From Streptomyces sparsogenes (GTDB lineage: Bacteria > Actinomycetota > Actinomycetes > Streptomycetales > Streptomycetaceae): DNA of 64,000 nt. Below are positions 8,031 to 15,948 of the stretch, in pieces. Both the position numbers and the translations under genes were made by a program. The stretch lies in contig NZ_MAXF01000061.1 in NCBI RefSeq assembly GCF_001704635.1, positions 1 through 64,000 on the forward strand. The letters run 5' to 3'. Position 1 is the first letter of the stretch. Every line of letters begins with the position of its first letter. The notes beneath the pieces are model-generated. The model was not told the origin of the DNA. It did no database searches and saw only the letters and a list, made by a program, of their open reading frames with translations.

Positions 8031-9062
8031 ATGGCGCTCACCCTCTATGTCGACACCGCGCGCTGGCGGGCACACCAGCAGTTGGTGATTCAGCAGTTCC
8101 CCGGCATAGTCCCGGTCTGCAAGGGCAACGGCTACGGCTTCGGCCACGAGCGGCTGGCCGAGGAGGCCGCCCGCATCGGAGCCGACATCCTGGCGGTGGG
8201 GACCACCTACGAGGCCGCCCGGATGAAGGACTTCTTCAGCGGTGACCTGCTGGTGCTCACCCCCTTCCGCCGGGGCGAGGAACCCGTGCCGCTGCCGGAC
8301 CGGGTGATCCGCTCGGTGTCGTCGGTCGACGGTGTGTACGGCCTGGTGAACGCGCGCGTGGTCATCGAGGTCATGAGCAGCATGAAGCGCCACGGCGTCG
8401 CCGAGGAGGACCTCCCCAAGCTGCACGCCGCGATAGAGAACGTCCGGCTGGAGGGCTTCGCCATCCACCTCCCCCTGGACCGCACCGACGGGCTGGACGC
8501 GGTCGAGGAGGTCATCGCCTGGATGGACCGGCTGCGCGCCGCCCGGCTGCCGCTGCACACGATGTTCGTCAGCCACCTCAAGTCCGAGGAGCTGGCCCGC
8601 CTGCAGCAGCAGTTCCCGCAGACCCGGTTCCGCGCGCGCATCGGCACCCGGCTGTGGCTGGGGGACCACGACGCGACCCAGTACCGGGGCTCGGTGCTCG
8701 ATGTCACCCGGGTCGCCAAGGGCGACCGCTTCGGCTACCGCCAGCAGAAGGCCGCCTCCGACGGCCATCTGGTGGTCGTGGCCGGCGGCACCTCCCACGG
8801 CGTCGGCCTGGAGGCCCCCAAGGCCCTGCACGGTGTGATGCCGCGCGCCAAGGGCGTCGCCCGCGCCGGGCTCGCGACCGTCAACCGCAACCTGTCGCCG
8901 TTCGTCTGGGCGGGCAAGCAGCGCTGGTTCGCCGAGCCGCCGCACATGCAGGTGTCCATCCTGTTCGTGCCGGGCGACGTCGCGCCCCCGCAGGTGGGCG
9001 ACGAGCTGGTGGCCCATCTGCGGCACACCACGACGCAGTTCGACCGGCTGGTCGACCGCTGA
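8031..9062 (+). CDS. Alanine racemase N-domain (fold type III PLP) protein
   Basis: This 343-residue protein resembles alanine racemase over its barrel domain. VCKGNGYGFGHE carries Lys31 at the position that forms the Schiff base with pyridoxal phosphate. A GDRFGYRQQKA stretch corresponds to the start of the racemase C-terminal domain. That domain is atypical, and I do not see the usual second catalytic Tyr motif, so amino-acid racemase activity is uncertain. It follows the FemX-like gene and ends at a strong terminator. Context suggests a role in making or modifying amino acids for peptidoglycan; that is inference. The ribosome binding site is weak. Confidence 0.75.
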   Translation: MALTLYVDTARWRAHQQLVIQQFPGIVPVCKGNGYGFGHERLAEEAARIGADILAVGTTYEAARMKDFFSGDLLVLTPFRRGEEPVPLPDRVIRSVSSVDGVYGLVNARVVIEVMSSMKRHGVAEEDLPKLHAAIENVRLEGFAIHLPLDRTDGLDAVEEVIAWMDRLRAARLPLHTMFVSHLKSEELARLQQQFPQTRFRARIGTRLWLGDHDATQYRGSVLDVTRVAKGDRFGYRQQKAASDGHLVVVAGGTSHGVGLEAPKALHGVMPRAKGVARAGLATVNRNLSPFVWAGKQRWFAEPPHMQVSILFVPGDVAPPQVGDELVAHLRHTTTQFDRLVDR

Positions 9063-9076
9063 GTCACCGGGCCGGA

Positions 9077-9129
9077 AAGGGCCCGAGGCCGCGACCTTCC
9101 GGATCCGGTGGTCGCGGCCTCGGGCCCTT
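9077..9129. terminator. Strong bidirectional terminator
   Basis: This is a perfect 20-bp inverted repeat (9077-9096 with 9110-9129) with a 13-nt loop, between the convergent racemase-like gene and the GT87-like gene. Confidence 0.85.
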
Positions 9130-9155
9130 CGCCGTTATCGGGCGCCGGCGGAAGC

Positions 9156-10643
9156 TCACTCGGGTCTGACGCCCCACTCCACCCGCGCCGTCCCTTCGTA
9201 CGCCGCCGCGCGCCGCGCCTCGCCCAGGACGAACGCGTCGGGGGCCCGGTCCAGCACGCCGCCCGACGGGTCGTCCGAGCCGTCCCGGCGCACCACGTCC
9301 CGCTCGGGCATCAGCACGTCCCGCAGGACCAGCGCGCACAGGTACAGCGTCCCCAGCACATGGACGATCACCGCCAGCTGGTACCCCTCCGGCGGCAGCC
9401 CGCGGTGCTTGTCACCGCTGCCCGTGTACGCGAGATACATCCAGATGCCGAGGAAATACATCACCTCGCACGCCTGCCACACCAGGAAGTCGCGCCACCG
9501 CGGCCGGGCCAGGGCCGCCAGCGGGATCAACCACAGCACGTACTGCGGCGAGTACACCTTGTTGGTGACCACGAAGGCGGCGACGAGCAGGAAGGCGATC
9601 TGCGCCAGGCGGGGGCGCCGCGGCGCGCACAGGACGAGCGCGGCGATGCCGGCGCAGGCCAGCAGCATCAGCAGCGTGGCGTACGTGTTGACGTTGTCGA
9701 GGGGGTCGCCGCTGCGCTGGGAGACCACCAGCCACAGGGAGCCGAAGTCGACGGGCCGGTCCCTGCTGAAGGTGTAGAAGGCGAGCCAGCCCTCGCGGAG
9801 GTGGAGACCCCCGCGGCTGCTGATCATGACCGGCACGTTCACCACCAGCCAGGCCGCCAGCGCCCCGCCCAGCGCCGTCCCGAAGGCGCGCAGCCGGCCG
9901 GCCCGCAGACACAGCACCAGCAGCGCGCCGAGCAGCAGCACCGGATAGAACTTCGCTGCCGTCGCGAGACCCAGCAGGACCCCGGCCGCCAGCGGGCGGC
10001 TGCGCGACCACATCAGTATCCCGGCGGACGTGAGCGCGACCGCGAAGAGATCCCAGTTCACGGTCGCGGTCAGGGCCAGGGCGGGGGCGAGGGCGACGAG
10101 CAGGGCGTCCCAGGGGCGGCGGCGGTGCGTACGCGAGACACAGACGGCGATGACGACGGCGCAGACCATCAGCATGCCCGCGTTGACCATCCAGTAGATC
10201 TGCTCCTGGTGCTGGACCGACCCGCTGTGCGGGGTGAGCCGGGAGGCGACCTCCATGAACAGACCGGTGAGGACCGGATACTCCAGGTAGTCCATTCCGT
10301 CCGCGGCGCCCGGTATGCGGTGGAAGTACGGAACGACGTTCTCCGCGAATCCGCGGCCCGCGTACAGGTGCGGGATGTCCGAGTAGCAGGCGTGGGTGTA
10401 CTGGGCGGTGGCGCCGTAGAACCAGCCGCCGTTGTAGCAGGGCACCTTCTGCACCATGCCCAGCGCGAACATCCCGATGACGACGAGCGCGATGATCCGC
10501 ACCGGTGTCCACCAGCTCGTCCCGAGCAGCGCACGGCGCCCGGCGGGCCCGCCGATCAGCTCGCTGCCGGCCGCGGCCACCGCGTCCTCGGCGGTCGGCC
10601 GTACGGGCTCGGCCTCTCGGTTGCTGCGTCGCACGCTCGTCAT
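9156..10643 (-). CDS. Polytopic membrane protein, GT87/DUF2029-like (probable polyprenol-dependent glycosyltransferase)
   Basis: This 495-residue protein has ten or more predicted membrane helices. A large extracytoplasmic loop follows the first helix (MDYLEYPVLTGLFMEVASRL), and an acidic pair lies in NWDLFAVAL. Its overall architecture resembles GT-C mannosyltransferases of the GT87/DUF2029 group. The same membrane family lies beside the bifunctional PBP ponA1 in mycobacteria (Rv0051), so linkage to the PBP gene is conserved. I chose the ATG at 10643; the ribosome binding site is weak, and the upstream extension is low-complexity. The substrate is unknown. A terminator separates it from the upstream PBP gene. 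Confidence 0.7.
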   Translation of the reverse strand: MTSVRRSNREAEPVRPTAEDAVAAAGSELIGGPAGRRALLGTSWWTPVRIIALVVIGMFALGMVQKVPCYNGGWFYGATAQYTHACYSDIPHLYAGRGFAENVVPYFHRIPGAADGMDYLEYPVLTGLFMEVASRLTPHSGSVQHQEQIYWMVNAGMLMVCAVVIAVCVSRTHRRRPWDALLVALAPALALTATVNWDLFAVALTSAGILMWSRSRPLAAGVLLGLATAAKFYPVLLLGALLVLCLRAGRLRAFGTALGGALAAWLVVNVPVMISSRGGLHLREGWLAFYTFSRDRPVDFGSLWLVVSQRSGDPLDNVNTYATLLMLLACAGIAALVLCAPRRPRLAQIAFLLVAAFVVTNKVYSPQYVLWLIPLAALARPRWRDFLVWQACEVMYFLGIWMYLAYTGSGDKHRGLPPEGYQLAVIVHVLGTLYLCALVLRDVLMPERDVVRRDGSDDPSGGVLDRAPDAFVLGEARRAAAYEGTARVEWGVRPE

Positions 10644-10775
10644 GGCCCCATCCTGCCGTACGAGCGGGGCAGGGGCCGTGAGGCCCGCCCCAGGGCCCCG
10701 GACGGCCGTCGGAGGGGCTGGGAGGCCCATGAGGCGGGAAAGGCGCCGTGCGGGGCCCACAAGCACCGAGAACGG

Positions 10776-10818
10776 CGGCGGCCGCGCCGGAGCGGGTGAC
10801 GCTCCGGCGCGGCCGCCG
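10776..10818 (-). terminator. Terminator of the PBP gene
   Basis: This is a perfect 19-bp GC-rich inverted repeat (10776-10794 with 10800-10818) around a GGTGA loop, 45 nt beyond the PBP stop codon. Confidence 0.85.
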
Positions 10819-10863
10819 TGAGGGGGAGGGCGGGGCGCTCGCCGACGGGCTCCGCAGCCCGGG

Positions 10864-13569
10864 CTAGCCGTTGCCCCCGAACCAGCCGCCGCCGTCGGCC
10901 GGCTGCTCCGTGGTCGGCGTACTGGTGCCGCCGCCTGGGCCGCCTCCCCCGTTGCCGTTGCCTCCTCCGTTGCCGTTGCCCCCGCCGTCGTTACCGCCGT
11001 TGCCCCCGCCGTTGTCGTTGCAGTTGATGTCCAGCGGGTCGCAGGTGTCCGTCGAGGACGGGGTGGTGGACGGGGTCTCCGAGGTCGGCGTCTCGGAAGG
11101 CGACTCCGAGGTCGGCGTCTCGGTAGGCGTCTTCGAGGGCGGCGTGGAAGGCGGCTGGGTGGTCGGGCTCGCGCCGTCCCCGAAGATCTCCTTGCCGATG
11201 GGGCCGGGCTTCGGGAAGTCCTTGACCTCCTTGTCCTTCATCGCCGCGCGCATGTAGTCGGCCCAGATCTCGGCCGGGAACGAGGCTCCGTGGATCGACG
11301 CGTTCGGTCGACCGGTGCCGACGCCGCGCATGGAGAGGAACTCCTGCTTCTTGGCCTTGTCGTCGACCCGCCACATGCCGATCGCCGTGGACAGCTGCGG
11401 GGTGTAGCCGGAGAACCAGGCCGACTTGTTCTCATCGGTGGTACCGGTCTTGCCCGCGGCGGGACGGCCGATCTGCGCCGAGGTTCCGGTGCCGTGCTCC
11501 ACCACGTTCTTCAGGACGTCGGTGACGTTGTCCGCCACGGCCGCGTCGAACGCCTGCCTGAGCTTGGCGTCGTGCTTGTGGTCGTATTTGGTCTCGCCCT
11601 TCCGCTCCACCGTCTCGACCGAGTAGGGGTCGGCCTGCTTGCCGCTGGCCGCGAAGGTCGCGTAAGCCCCGGCGAGCCGGATGGCACTGGGCGCGGAGGT
11701 GCCCAGAGAGAACGTCGGGGTGATGGATGCCATCTGGTCCTTGCTGAGGCCCGCGTCGATCGCCGCCTGCTGCACCTTTTCCAAGCCGACGTCCATGCCG
11801 AGTTGGATGTACGGGGTGTTCACCGAGAACTGCATCGCGGTACGGAGGGTGATCTTGCCCCGGTTCTCGTCACCGTCGTTCCGCTGGTGCCATTCCTTGC
11901 CGTCCTTGTCGTGCCAGACGGCCCCCTTGTAGTCCCGCAGCGTCAGTTTGTTGTCGCCGTTGTAGACGCTCTTGGGGGAGACGCGGGTGCGCATCGAGGC
12001 GGGCTGGTCGGGGGGACCGGTCTTGTCGAGGACACCGTCCCTCATGGCGGCGGCCAGCACGAAGGGCTTGAAGGTCGAGCCCACCTGGACACCGGTGTAG
12101 TCGGCGTTGTTCCGGTAGTGCTCCAGGGCGTTCTTACCGCCGTAGATGGCGACGATCTTGCCCGTCCTGGGTTCCACCGAGGCGCCGCCGAACTGCACGT
12201 ACTTGTCATACTTAGGCCGCAGTTTCGGGTTGATGTTCTCCTTGCTCACCTTCTTGACGGCCGCCTCGAGCTGGTTCATCTTCTCCCGGTCGAAGGTGGT
12301 CCGGATCTGGTAGCCACCCCTGTCCAGCATCGCCTTGGTGATGTTGGTGTGCGCGATGATGTAGTTGTCGGCGAGATCGGTGAGGTAGCCGATCTGACCT
12401 TCCTTGTTCGTCGCGATCTTCGGCTCCCGGGGCGCCGGGAAGCCCTTGTCGATCTGCTGCTGGCTCTTGGCCTTGGACATCCTCCCCACCTCGGCCTCAC
12501 GCTTGAGGATCCACGCCCAGCGCAGCTTCGCCCGCTTGGTGTTCGCCGTCCTGCTGGCGGCGGCACCGTAGCCCCCTGCCGGGTCGTAGAGGTTGGGGCC
12601 GTTGAGGGTCGCGGCGAGGAAGGCGCTCTGGCTCGCGTCCAGGTCCTTGCAGTCCTTGTCGTAGTACGCGCGGGCCGCCGCCTGACAGCCGTAGGCGCCA
12701 CGCCCGTAGTACGCGGTGTTCAGATAGCCGGCGAGGATCTCGCCCTTGCTCTTGGTCGCGCCGACCTTTATGGAGATGAACAACTCCTTGACCTTGCGCG
12801 TGACCGTCTGCGACTGGTCGAGGTAGGTGTTCTTCACGAACTGCTGGGTGATGGTGGAACCGCTCTGCGTCGCCCCGCCCTTGGCCATGTTCACGACGGC
12901 GCGTGCGATACCCATCGGGTCGACGCCCGGGTCGTCGTAGAAGCTGGCGTTCTCCGCGGAGATCACCGCGTTCTGCATTTCCTTGGGGATCTCGCTCAGC
13001 GGCACGATCTGGCGGTTGTATTCACCCTTGCCGGAGACCACCATCTGCTTGCCGTCGGCCCAGTAGTAGACGTTCTTCTCGACCTGGGAGGCGGCCTGCG
13101 CGGTGGGCACCTCCACCAGCCACAGCCCGATGCCCACGGCGCCGACGAGCATCGCGAAGAAGAAGAGGAAGGTCCCGGTCACCAGCTTCCAGGACGGGAC
13201 CCAACGCCGGAAGCCGGCCTTGCCGGCGCGCGGGTAGTCGATGAAGCGCTTCTTTTTGGGTCGGCCGTCACCGCCCCCGCCACGCCCCCGGCCACCGCCG
13301 GCGGCACGCCGACCGCCGCCGTGGCCCCCGCGGCCCGCGCCCCCGGCGTCGGGATCGGCGCCTCGTCGGCGACTGCCGCCGCGCTGTGCGGCGCGCCGGG
13401 CTTCGGCCCGGCCGCCGTAGGGACGCTCCTCCCCGTGCGGGGCGGATTCCGACCCGGTGGTGCTTCGCGGCTGGGCCGCGCGGCGTCCTGAAGACTGCTG
13501 CGCGGCGCGCCGGGCCGCTGCTCGTCCGCCGCCCTGTGACTGTGGCGGCTTGCGACGGTGCTCGCTCAT
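10864..13569 (-). CDS. ponA: Bifunctional class A penicillin-binding protein
   Basis: This 901-residue protein polymerises lipid II and cross-links peptidoglycan. It has a basic cytoplasmic N-terminus of about 125 residues and one membrane anchor (about 125-150). A GT51 domain follows, with the catalytic-Glu motif ISAENASFYDDPGVD near 208 and GGSTITQQF-like GSTITQQFVKN. The transpeptidase domain has STFK (Ser near 500), SVN (QFSVNTPY) and KTGT (AGKTGTTDE). The C-terminal tail is unusual and low-complexity: Thr/Pro/Ser repeats, then a Gly/Asn-rich end. I chose the ATG at 13569 because GAGGAG lies 11 nt upstream. Divergent padR and ino1 next to it reproduce the mycobacterial ino1-padR-ponA1 neighbourhood. 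Confidence 0.93.
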   Translation of the reverse strand: MSEHRRKPPQSQGGGRAAARRAAQQSSGRRAAQPRSTTGSESAPHGEERPYGGRAEARRAAQRGGSRRRGADPDAGGAGRGGHGGGRRAAGGGRGRGGGGDGRPKKKRFIDYPRAGKAGFRRWVPSWKLVTGTFLFFFAMLVGAVGIGLWLVEVPTAQAASQVEKNVYYWADGKQMVVSGKGEYNRQIVPLSEIPKEMQNAVISAENASFYDDPGVDPMGIARAVVNMAKGGATQSGSTITQQFVKNTYLDQSQTVTRKVKELFISIKVGATKSKGEILAGYLNTAYYGRGAYGCQAAARAYYDKDCKDLDASQSAFLAATLNGPNLYDPAGGYGAAASRTANTKRAKLRWAWILKREAEVGRMSKAKSQQQIDKGFPAPREPKIATNKEGQIGYLTDLADNYIIAHTNITKAMLDRGGYQIRTTFDREKMNQLEAAVKKVSKENINPKLRPKYDKYVQFGGASVEPRTGKIVAIYGGKNALEHYRNNADYTGVQVGSTFKPFVLAAAMRDGVLDKTGPPDQPASMRTRVSPKSVYNGDNKLTLRDYKGAVWHDKDGKEWHQRNDGDENRGKITLRTAMQFSVNTPYIQLGMDVGLEKVQQAAIDAGLSKDQMASITPTFSLGTSAPSAIRLAGAYATFAASGKQADPYSVETVERKGETKYDHKHDAKLRQAFDAAVADNVTDVLKNVVEHGTGTSAQIGRPAAGKTGTTDENKSAWFSGYTPQLSTAIGMWRVDDKAKKQEFLSMRGVGTGRPNASIHGASFPAEIWADYMRAAMKDKEVKDFPKPGPIGKEIFGDGASPTTQPPSTPPSKTPTETPTSESPSETPTSETPSTTPSSTDTCDPLDINCNDNGGGNGGNDGGGNGNGGGNGNGGGGPGGGTSTPTTEQPADGGGWFGGNG

Positions 13570-13833
13570 GGAACGACTACTCCTCGGGCAGGCGCTATCG
13601 CCTGAAAGCGGCAGGTGGCTTTCGGTCCCCCCGATGTGCGCGCGGGCCGCTGGTGGGTACCGGGCGCACTGCATCCAGGACGAGGACGCCTGACGGCCTC
13701 GCTTGGTTCCCAGTGCTGTGCATGGCGAACAGAGTACGCACGGTCAAAACCCGCCCAGTCATGATCTTCACTCCATAACAGTCAGTTCGCGTCCCGCGAA
13801 TTGATGATGTGACGCCGTTCACCATGGCCCCCC

Positions 13834-13862
13834 TTGTCCCATCAGGATCACGGTTCTATCGT
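13834..13862 (+). promoter_or_regulatory. padR promoter
   Basis: TTGTCC (13834-13839) and TATCGT (13857-13862) have an ideal 17-bp spacer. The start point is predicted near 13868-13870, inside the adjacent palindrome. Confidence 0.6.
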
Positions 13863-13865
13863 CTG

Positions 13866-13886
13866 GATGTATCGAGCCGATACATC
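13866..13886. promoter_or_regulatory. Palindromic operator, probable PadR autoregulatory site
   Basis: GATGTATCG, a 3-nt centre and CGATACATC form a perfect 9-bp inverted repeat with the ATGT...ACAT ends typical of PadR operators. It overlaps the predicted transcription start of padR, a classic repression position. Binding by the adjacent PadR is inferred. Confidence 0.65.
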
Positions 13887-13925
13887 AGCTCGGCATAAGG
13901 ACCCAGGAGACAGGGGAGGCGGCGT

Positions 13926-14654
13926 ATGGGAAGACGCTCGGGCATCCTTGAGTTCGCCGTCCTGGGCCTGCTCCGCGAGTCCCCGATGCACGGCTATGAG
14001 CTGCGGAAACGCCTCAACACCTCGCTAGGGGTGTTCCGTGCGTTCAGCTACGGCAGCCTCTACCCCTGCCTCAAGACGCTGGTCGCCAACGGCTGGCTGA
14101 TCGAGGAACCCGGCAGCGCCCCCGAGGAAGCTCTCGCGGCGACGCTCGCCGGCCGCCGGGCGAAGATCGTCTACAGATTGACGGCGGAAGGGAAGGAGCG
14201 CTTCGAGGAGTTGCTCGCCCACACCGGCCCGGACGCGTGGGAGGACGAGCACTTCGGCGTGCGCTTCGCCTTCTTCGGGCAGACGTCGCGGGATGTGCGG
14301 ATGCGGGTGCTGGAGGGGCGTCGCAGCCGCCTCGAGGAGCGCCTGGAGAAGATGCGCGCTTCTCTCGCCCGCACCCGTGAGCGGCTCGACGACTACACCC
14401 TCGAGCTGCAGCGGCACGGCATGGAGTCGGTGGAACGTGAAGTCCGCTGGCTCAACGAGCTGATTGAGAGCGAGCGGGCCGGGCGCGACCAGCGCGGCGG
14501 CCCCGCGGACCAGGATCGGCCGCAGGAGCAGGAGCAGGGCCGGTCCCCCGAGCGGGACCAGTCCCCACCGCAGGACCAGTCAGGAGATACGGACGGCCTG
14601 CCCCGGCACCGGGGTGGTTCCCGGCCGGATCCGTCCGATGACACCGCCAAGTGA
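13926..14654 (+). CDS. PadR family transcriptional regulator
   Basis: This 242-residue protein has an N-terminal winged helix (about residues 5-85: [24 protein letters not shown] is the PadR hallmark). A long alpha-helical dimerisation region follows (about 110-180: [19 protein letters not shown]). The last 60 residues are a disordered Gln/Asp/Arg-rich tail. GGGGAGG lies 6 nt before the ATG. A perfect palindrome at its promoter suggests autorepression. It precedes ino1 by 49 nt on the same strand, so the two may be cotranscribed. The ino1-padR-PBP arrangement also occurs in mycobacteria. The effector is unknown. Confidence 0.92.
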   Translation: MGRRSGILEFAVLGLLRESPMHGYELRKRLNTSLGVFRAFSYGSLYPCLKTLVANGWLIEEPGSAPEEALAATLAGRRAKIVYRLTAEGKERFEELLAHTGPDAWEDEHFGVRFAFFGQTSRDVRMRVLEGRRSRLEERLEKMRASLARTRERLDDYTLELQRHGMESVEREVRWLNELIESERAGRDQRGGPADQDRPQEQEQGRSPERDQSPPQDQSGDTDGLPRHRGGSRPDPSDDTAK

Positions 14655-14703
14655 AGCCCCGCACCCGCAGGGCTTCGTCGAGTACACACAGGGAGCAACC
14701 GGA

Positions 14704-15786
14704 ATGGGTTCGGTTCGCGTAGCCATCGTCGGCGTGGGCAACTGCGCCGCCTCGCTGGTGCAGGGCGTCGAGTACTACAAGGACGCCGACCCCGGCACCC
14801 GCGTGCCGGGTCTGATGCACGTGCAGTTCGGCGACTACCACGTGCGGGACGTGGAGTTCGTGGCCGCGTTCGACGTGGACGCCAAGAAGGTCGGCCTCGA
14901 CCTCGCCGACGCGATCGGCGCCAGCGAGAACAACACCATCAAGATCTGCGACGTGCCCTCGACCGGCGTCACGGTCCAGCGCGGCCACACCCTCGACGGC
15001 CTGGGCAAGTACTACCGCCAGACGATCGACGAGTCCGAGGAGACCCCGGTCGACGTCGTCCAGGTCCTCAAGGACAAGCAGGTCGACGTCCTGGTCTGCT
15101 ACCTCCCCGTGGGTTCCGAGGACGCCGCCAAGTTCTACGCCCAGTGCGCCATCGACGCCAAGGTCGCCTTCGTCAACGCGCTCCCGGTCTTCATCGCCGG
15201 CACCAAGGAGTGGGCGGACAAGTTCACCGAGGCCGGGGTGCCGATCGTCGGTGACGACATCAAGTCGCAGGTCGGTGCCACGATCACGCACCGCGTGCTG
15301 ACGAAGCTGTTCGAGGACCGCGGTGTGGTCCTGGACCGCACCATGCAGCTGAACGTCGGCGGCAACATGGACTTCAAGAACATGCTCGAGCGTGAGCGCC
15401 TGGAGTCCAAGAAGATCTCCAAGACCCAGGCCGTCACCTCCCAGATCACCGACCGTGAGCTGGGCGAGGACAACGTCCACATCGGCCCGTCGGACTTCGT
15501 GGCCTGGCTGGACGACCGCAAGTGGGCCTACGTCCGGCTGGAGGGCCGCGCGTTCGGTGACGTCCCGCTGAACCTGGAGTACAAGCTCGAGGTGTGGGAC
15601 TCCCCGAACTCGGCGGGCGTCATCATCGACGCGCTGCGCGCCGCGAAGATCGCCAAGGACCGCGGCATCGGCGGCCCGATCCTCTCCGCCTCCTCGTACT
15701 TCATGAAGTCGCCGCCGGTCCAGTACTTCGACGACGAGGCGCGGGTGAACGTGGAGAAGTTCATCCGGGGTGAAGTCGAGCGCTAG
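14704..15786 (+). CDS. ino1: Myo-inositol-1-phosphate synthase
   Basis: This 360-residue enzyme converts glucose 6-phosphate to 1L-myo-inositol 1-phosphate using NAD+. It feeds phosphatidylinositol and mycothiol synthesis, both actinobacterial hallmarks. The N-terminal Rossmann motif is [29 protein letters not shown] and [12 protein letters not shown] are the family-specific active-site motifs. Length agrees with actinobacterial enzymes, which are shorter than eukaryotic ones. An AGGGAG ribosome binding site precedes the ATG. The stop codon lies in the first unit of a degenerate tandem repeat. It is probably in one transcript with padR. Confidence 0.96.
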   Translation: MGSVRVAIVGVGNCAASLVQGVEYYKDADPGTRVPGLMHVQFGDYHVRDVEFVAAFDVDAKKVGLDLADAIGASENNTIKICDVPSTGVTVQRGHTLDGLGKYYRQTIDESEETPVDVVQVLKDKQVDVLVCYLPVGSEDAAKFYAQCAIDAKVAFVNALPVFIAGTKEWADKFTEAGVPIVGDDIKSQVGATITHRVLTKLFEDRGVVLDRTMQLNVGGNMDFKNMLERERLESKKISKTQAVTSQITDRELGEDNVHIGPSDFVAWLDDRKWAYVRLEGRAFGDVPLNLEYKLEVWDSPNSAGVIIDALRAAKIAKDRGIGGPILSASSYFMKSPPVQYFDDEARVNVEKFIRGEVER

Positions 15787-15865
15787 CGAGACACAGCGCT
15801 GCGCGCTAGCGAGACACAACGCTTAGCGAGACACAACGCTGCGCGCTAGCTGGACACGGCGCTAC
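15780..15865. repeat. Four degenerate tandem repeats after ino1
   Basis: Four units of about 20-23 bp based on GCTAGCGAGACACAACGCT run from the ino1 stop codon into the 3' region. The first unit contains the TAG stop. The fourth is the most diverged (CTAGCTGGACACGGCGCT). No function is evident. The unit could have grown by slippage. Confidence 0.75.
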
Positions 15866-15892
15866 GCCGGGCGCCGCAGAGCACGGCTTGAT

Positions 15893-15928
15893 CACGGGCC
15901 TCCGGGGTAATCCCCCTGGAGGCCCGTG
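15893..15928 (+). terminator. Terminator of ino1
   Basis: Arms CACGGGCCTCC (15893-15903) and GGAGGCCCGTG (15918-15928) are extended inside by a GGGG/CCCC pairing. It lies upstream of the MFS gene and contributes the GGAGG that could serve as that gene's ribosome binding site. Confidence 0.7.
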
Positions 15929-15948
15929 TCGTGTGTGAGGCTGACGCC

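Larger units (their letters stand above)
13570..13925. other. Divergent intergenic region PBP / padR
   Basis: This 356-bp region contains no gene I can support. Its right end holds the padR promoter and palindromic operator. A TTGACC hexamer on the minus strand near 13746 could be a -35 for the PBP gene, but no good -10 follows it. Confidence 0.5.

Noticed and set aside
6147-9026. A 959-codon minus-strand frame opposite the FemX-like and racemase-like genes
   Set aside because: It is an antisense shadow of well-supported genes and spans intergenic promoters and an rRNA-protein operon start.
11290-13491. A 733-codon plus-strand frame opposite the PBP gene
   Set aside because: It is a mirror of a certain gene, with no ribosome binding site or recognisable domains.
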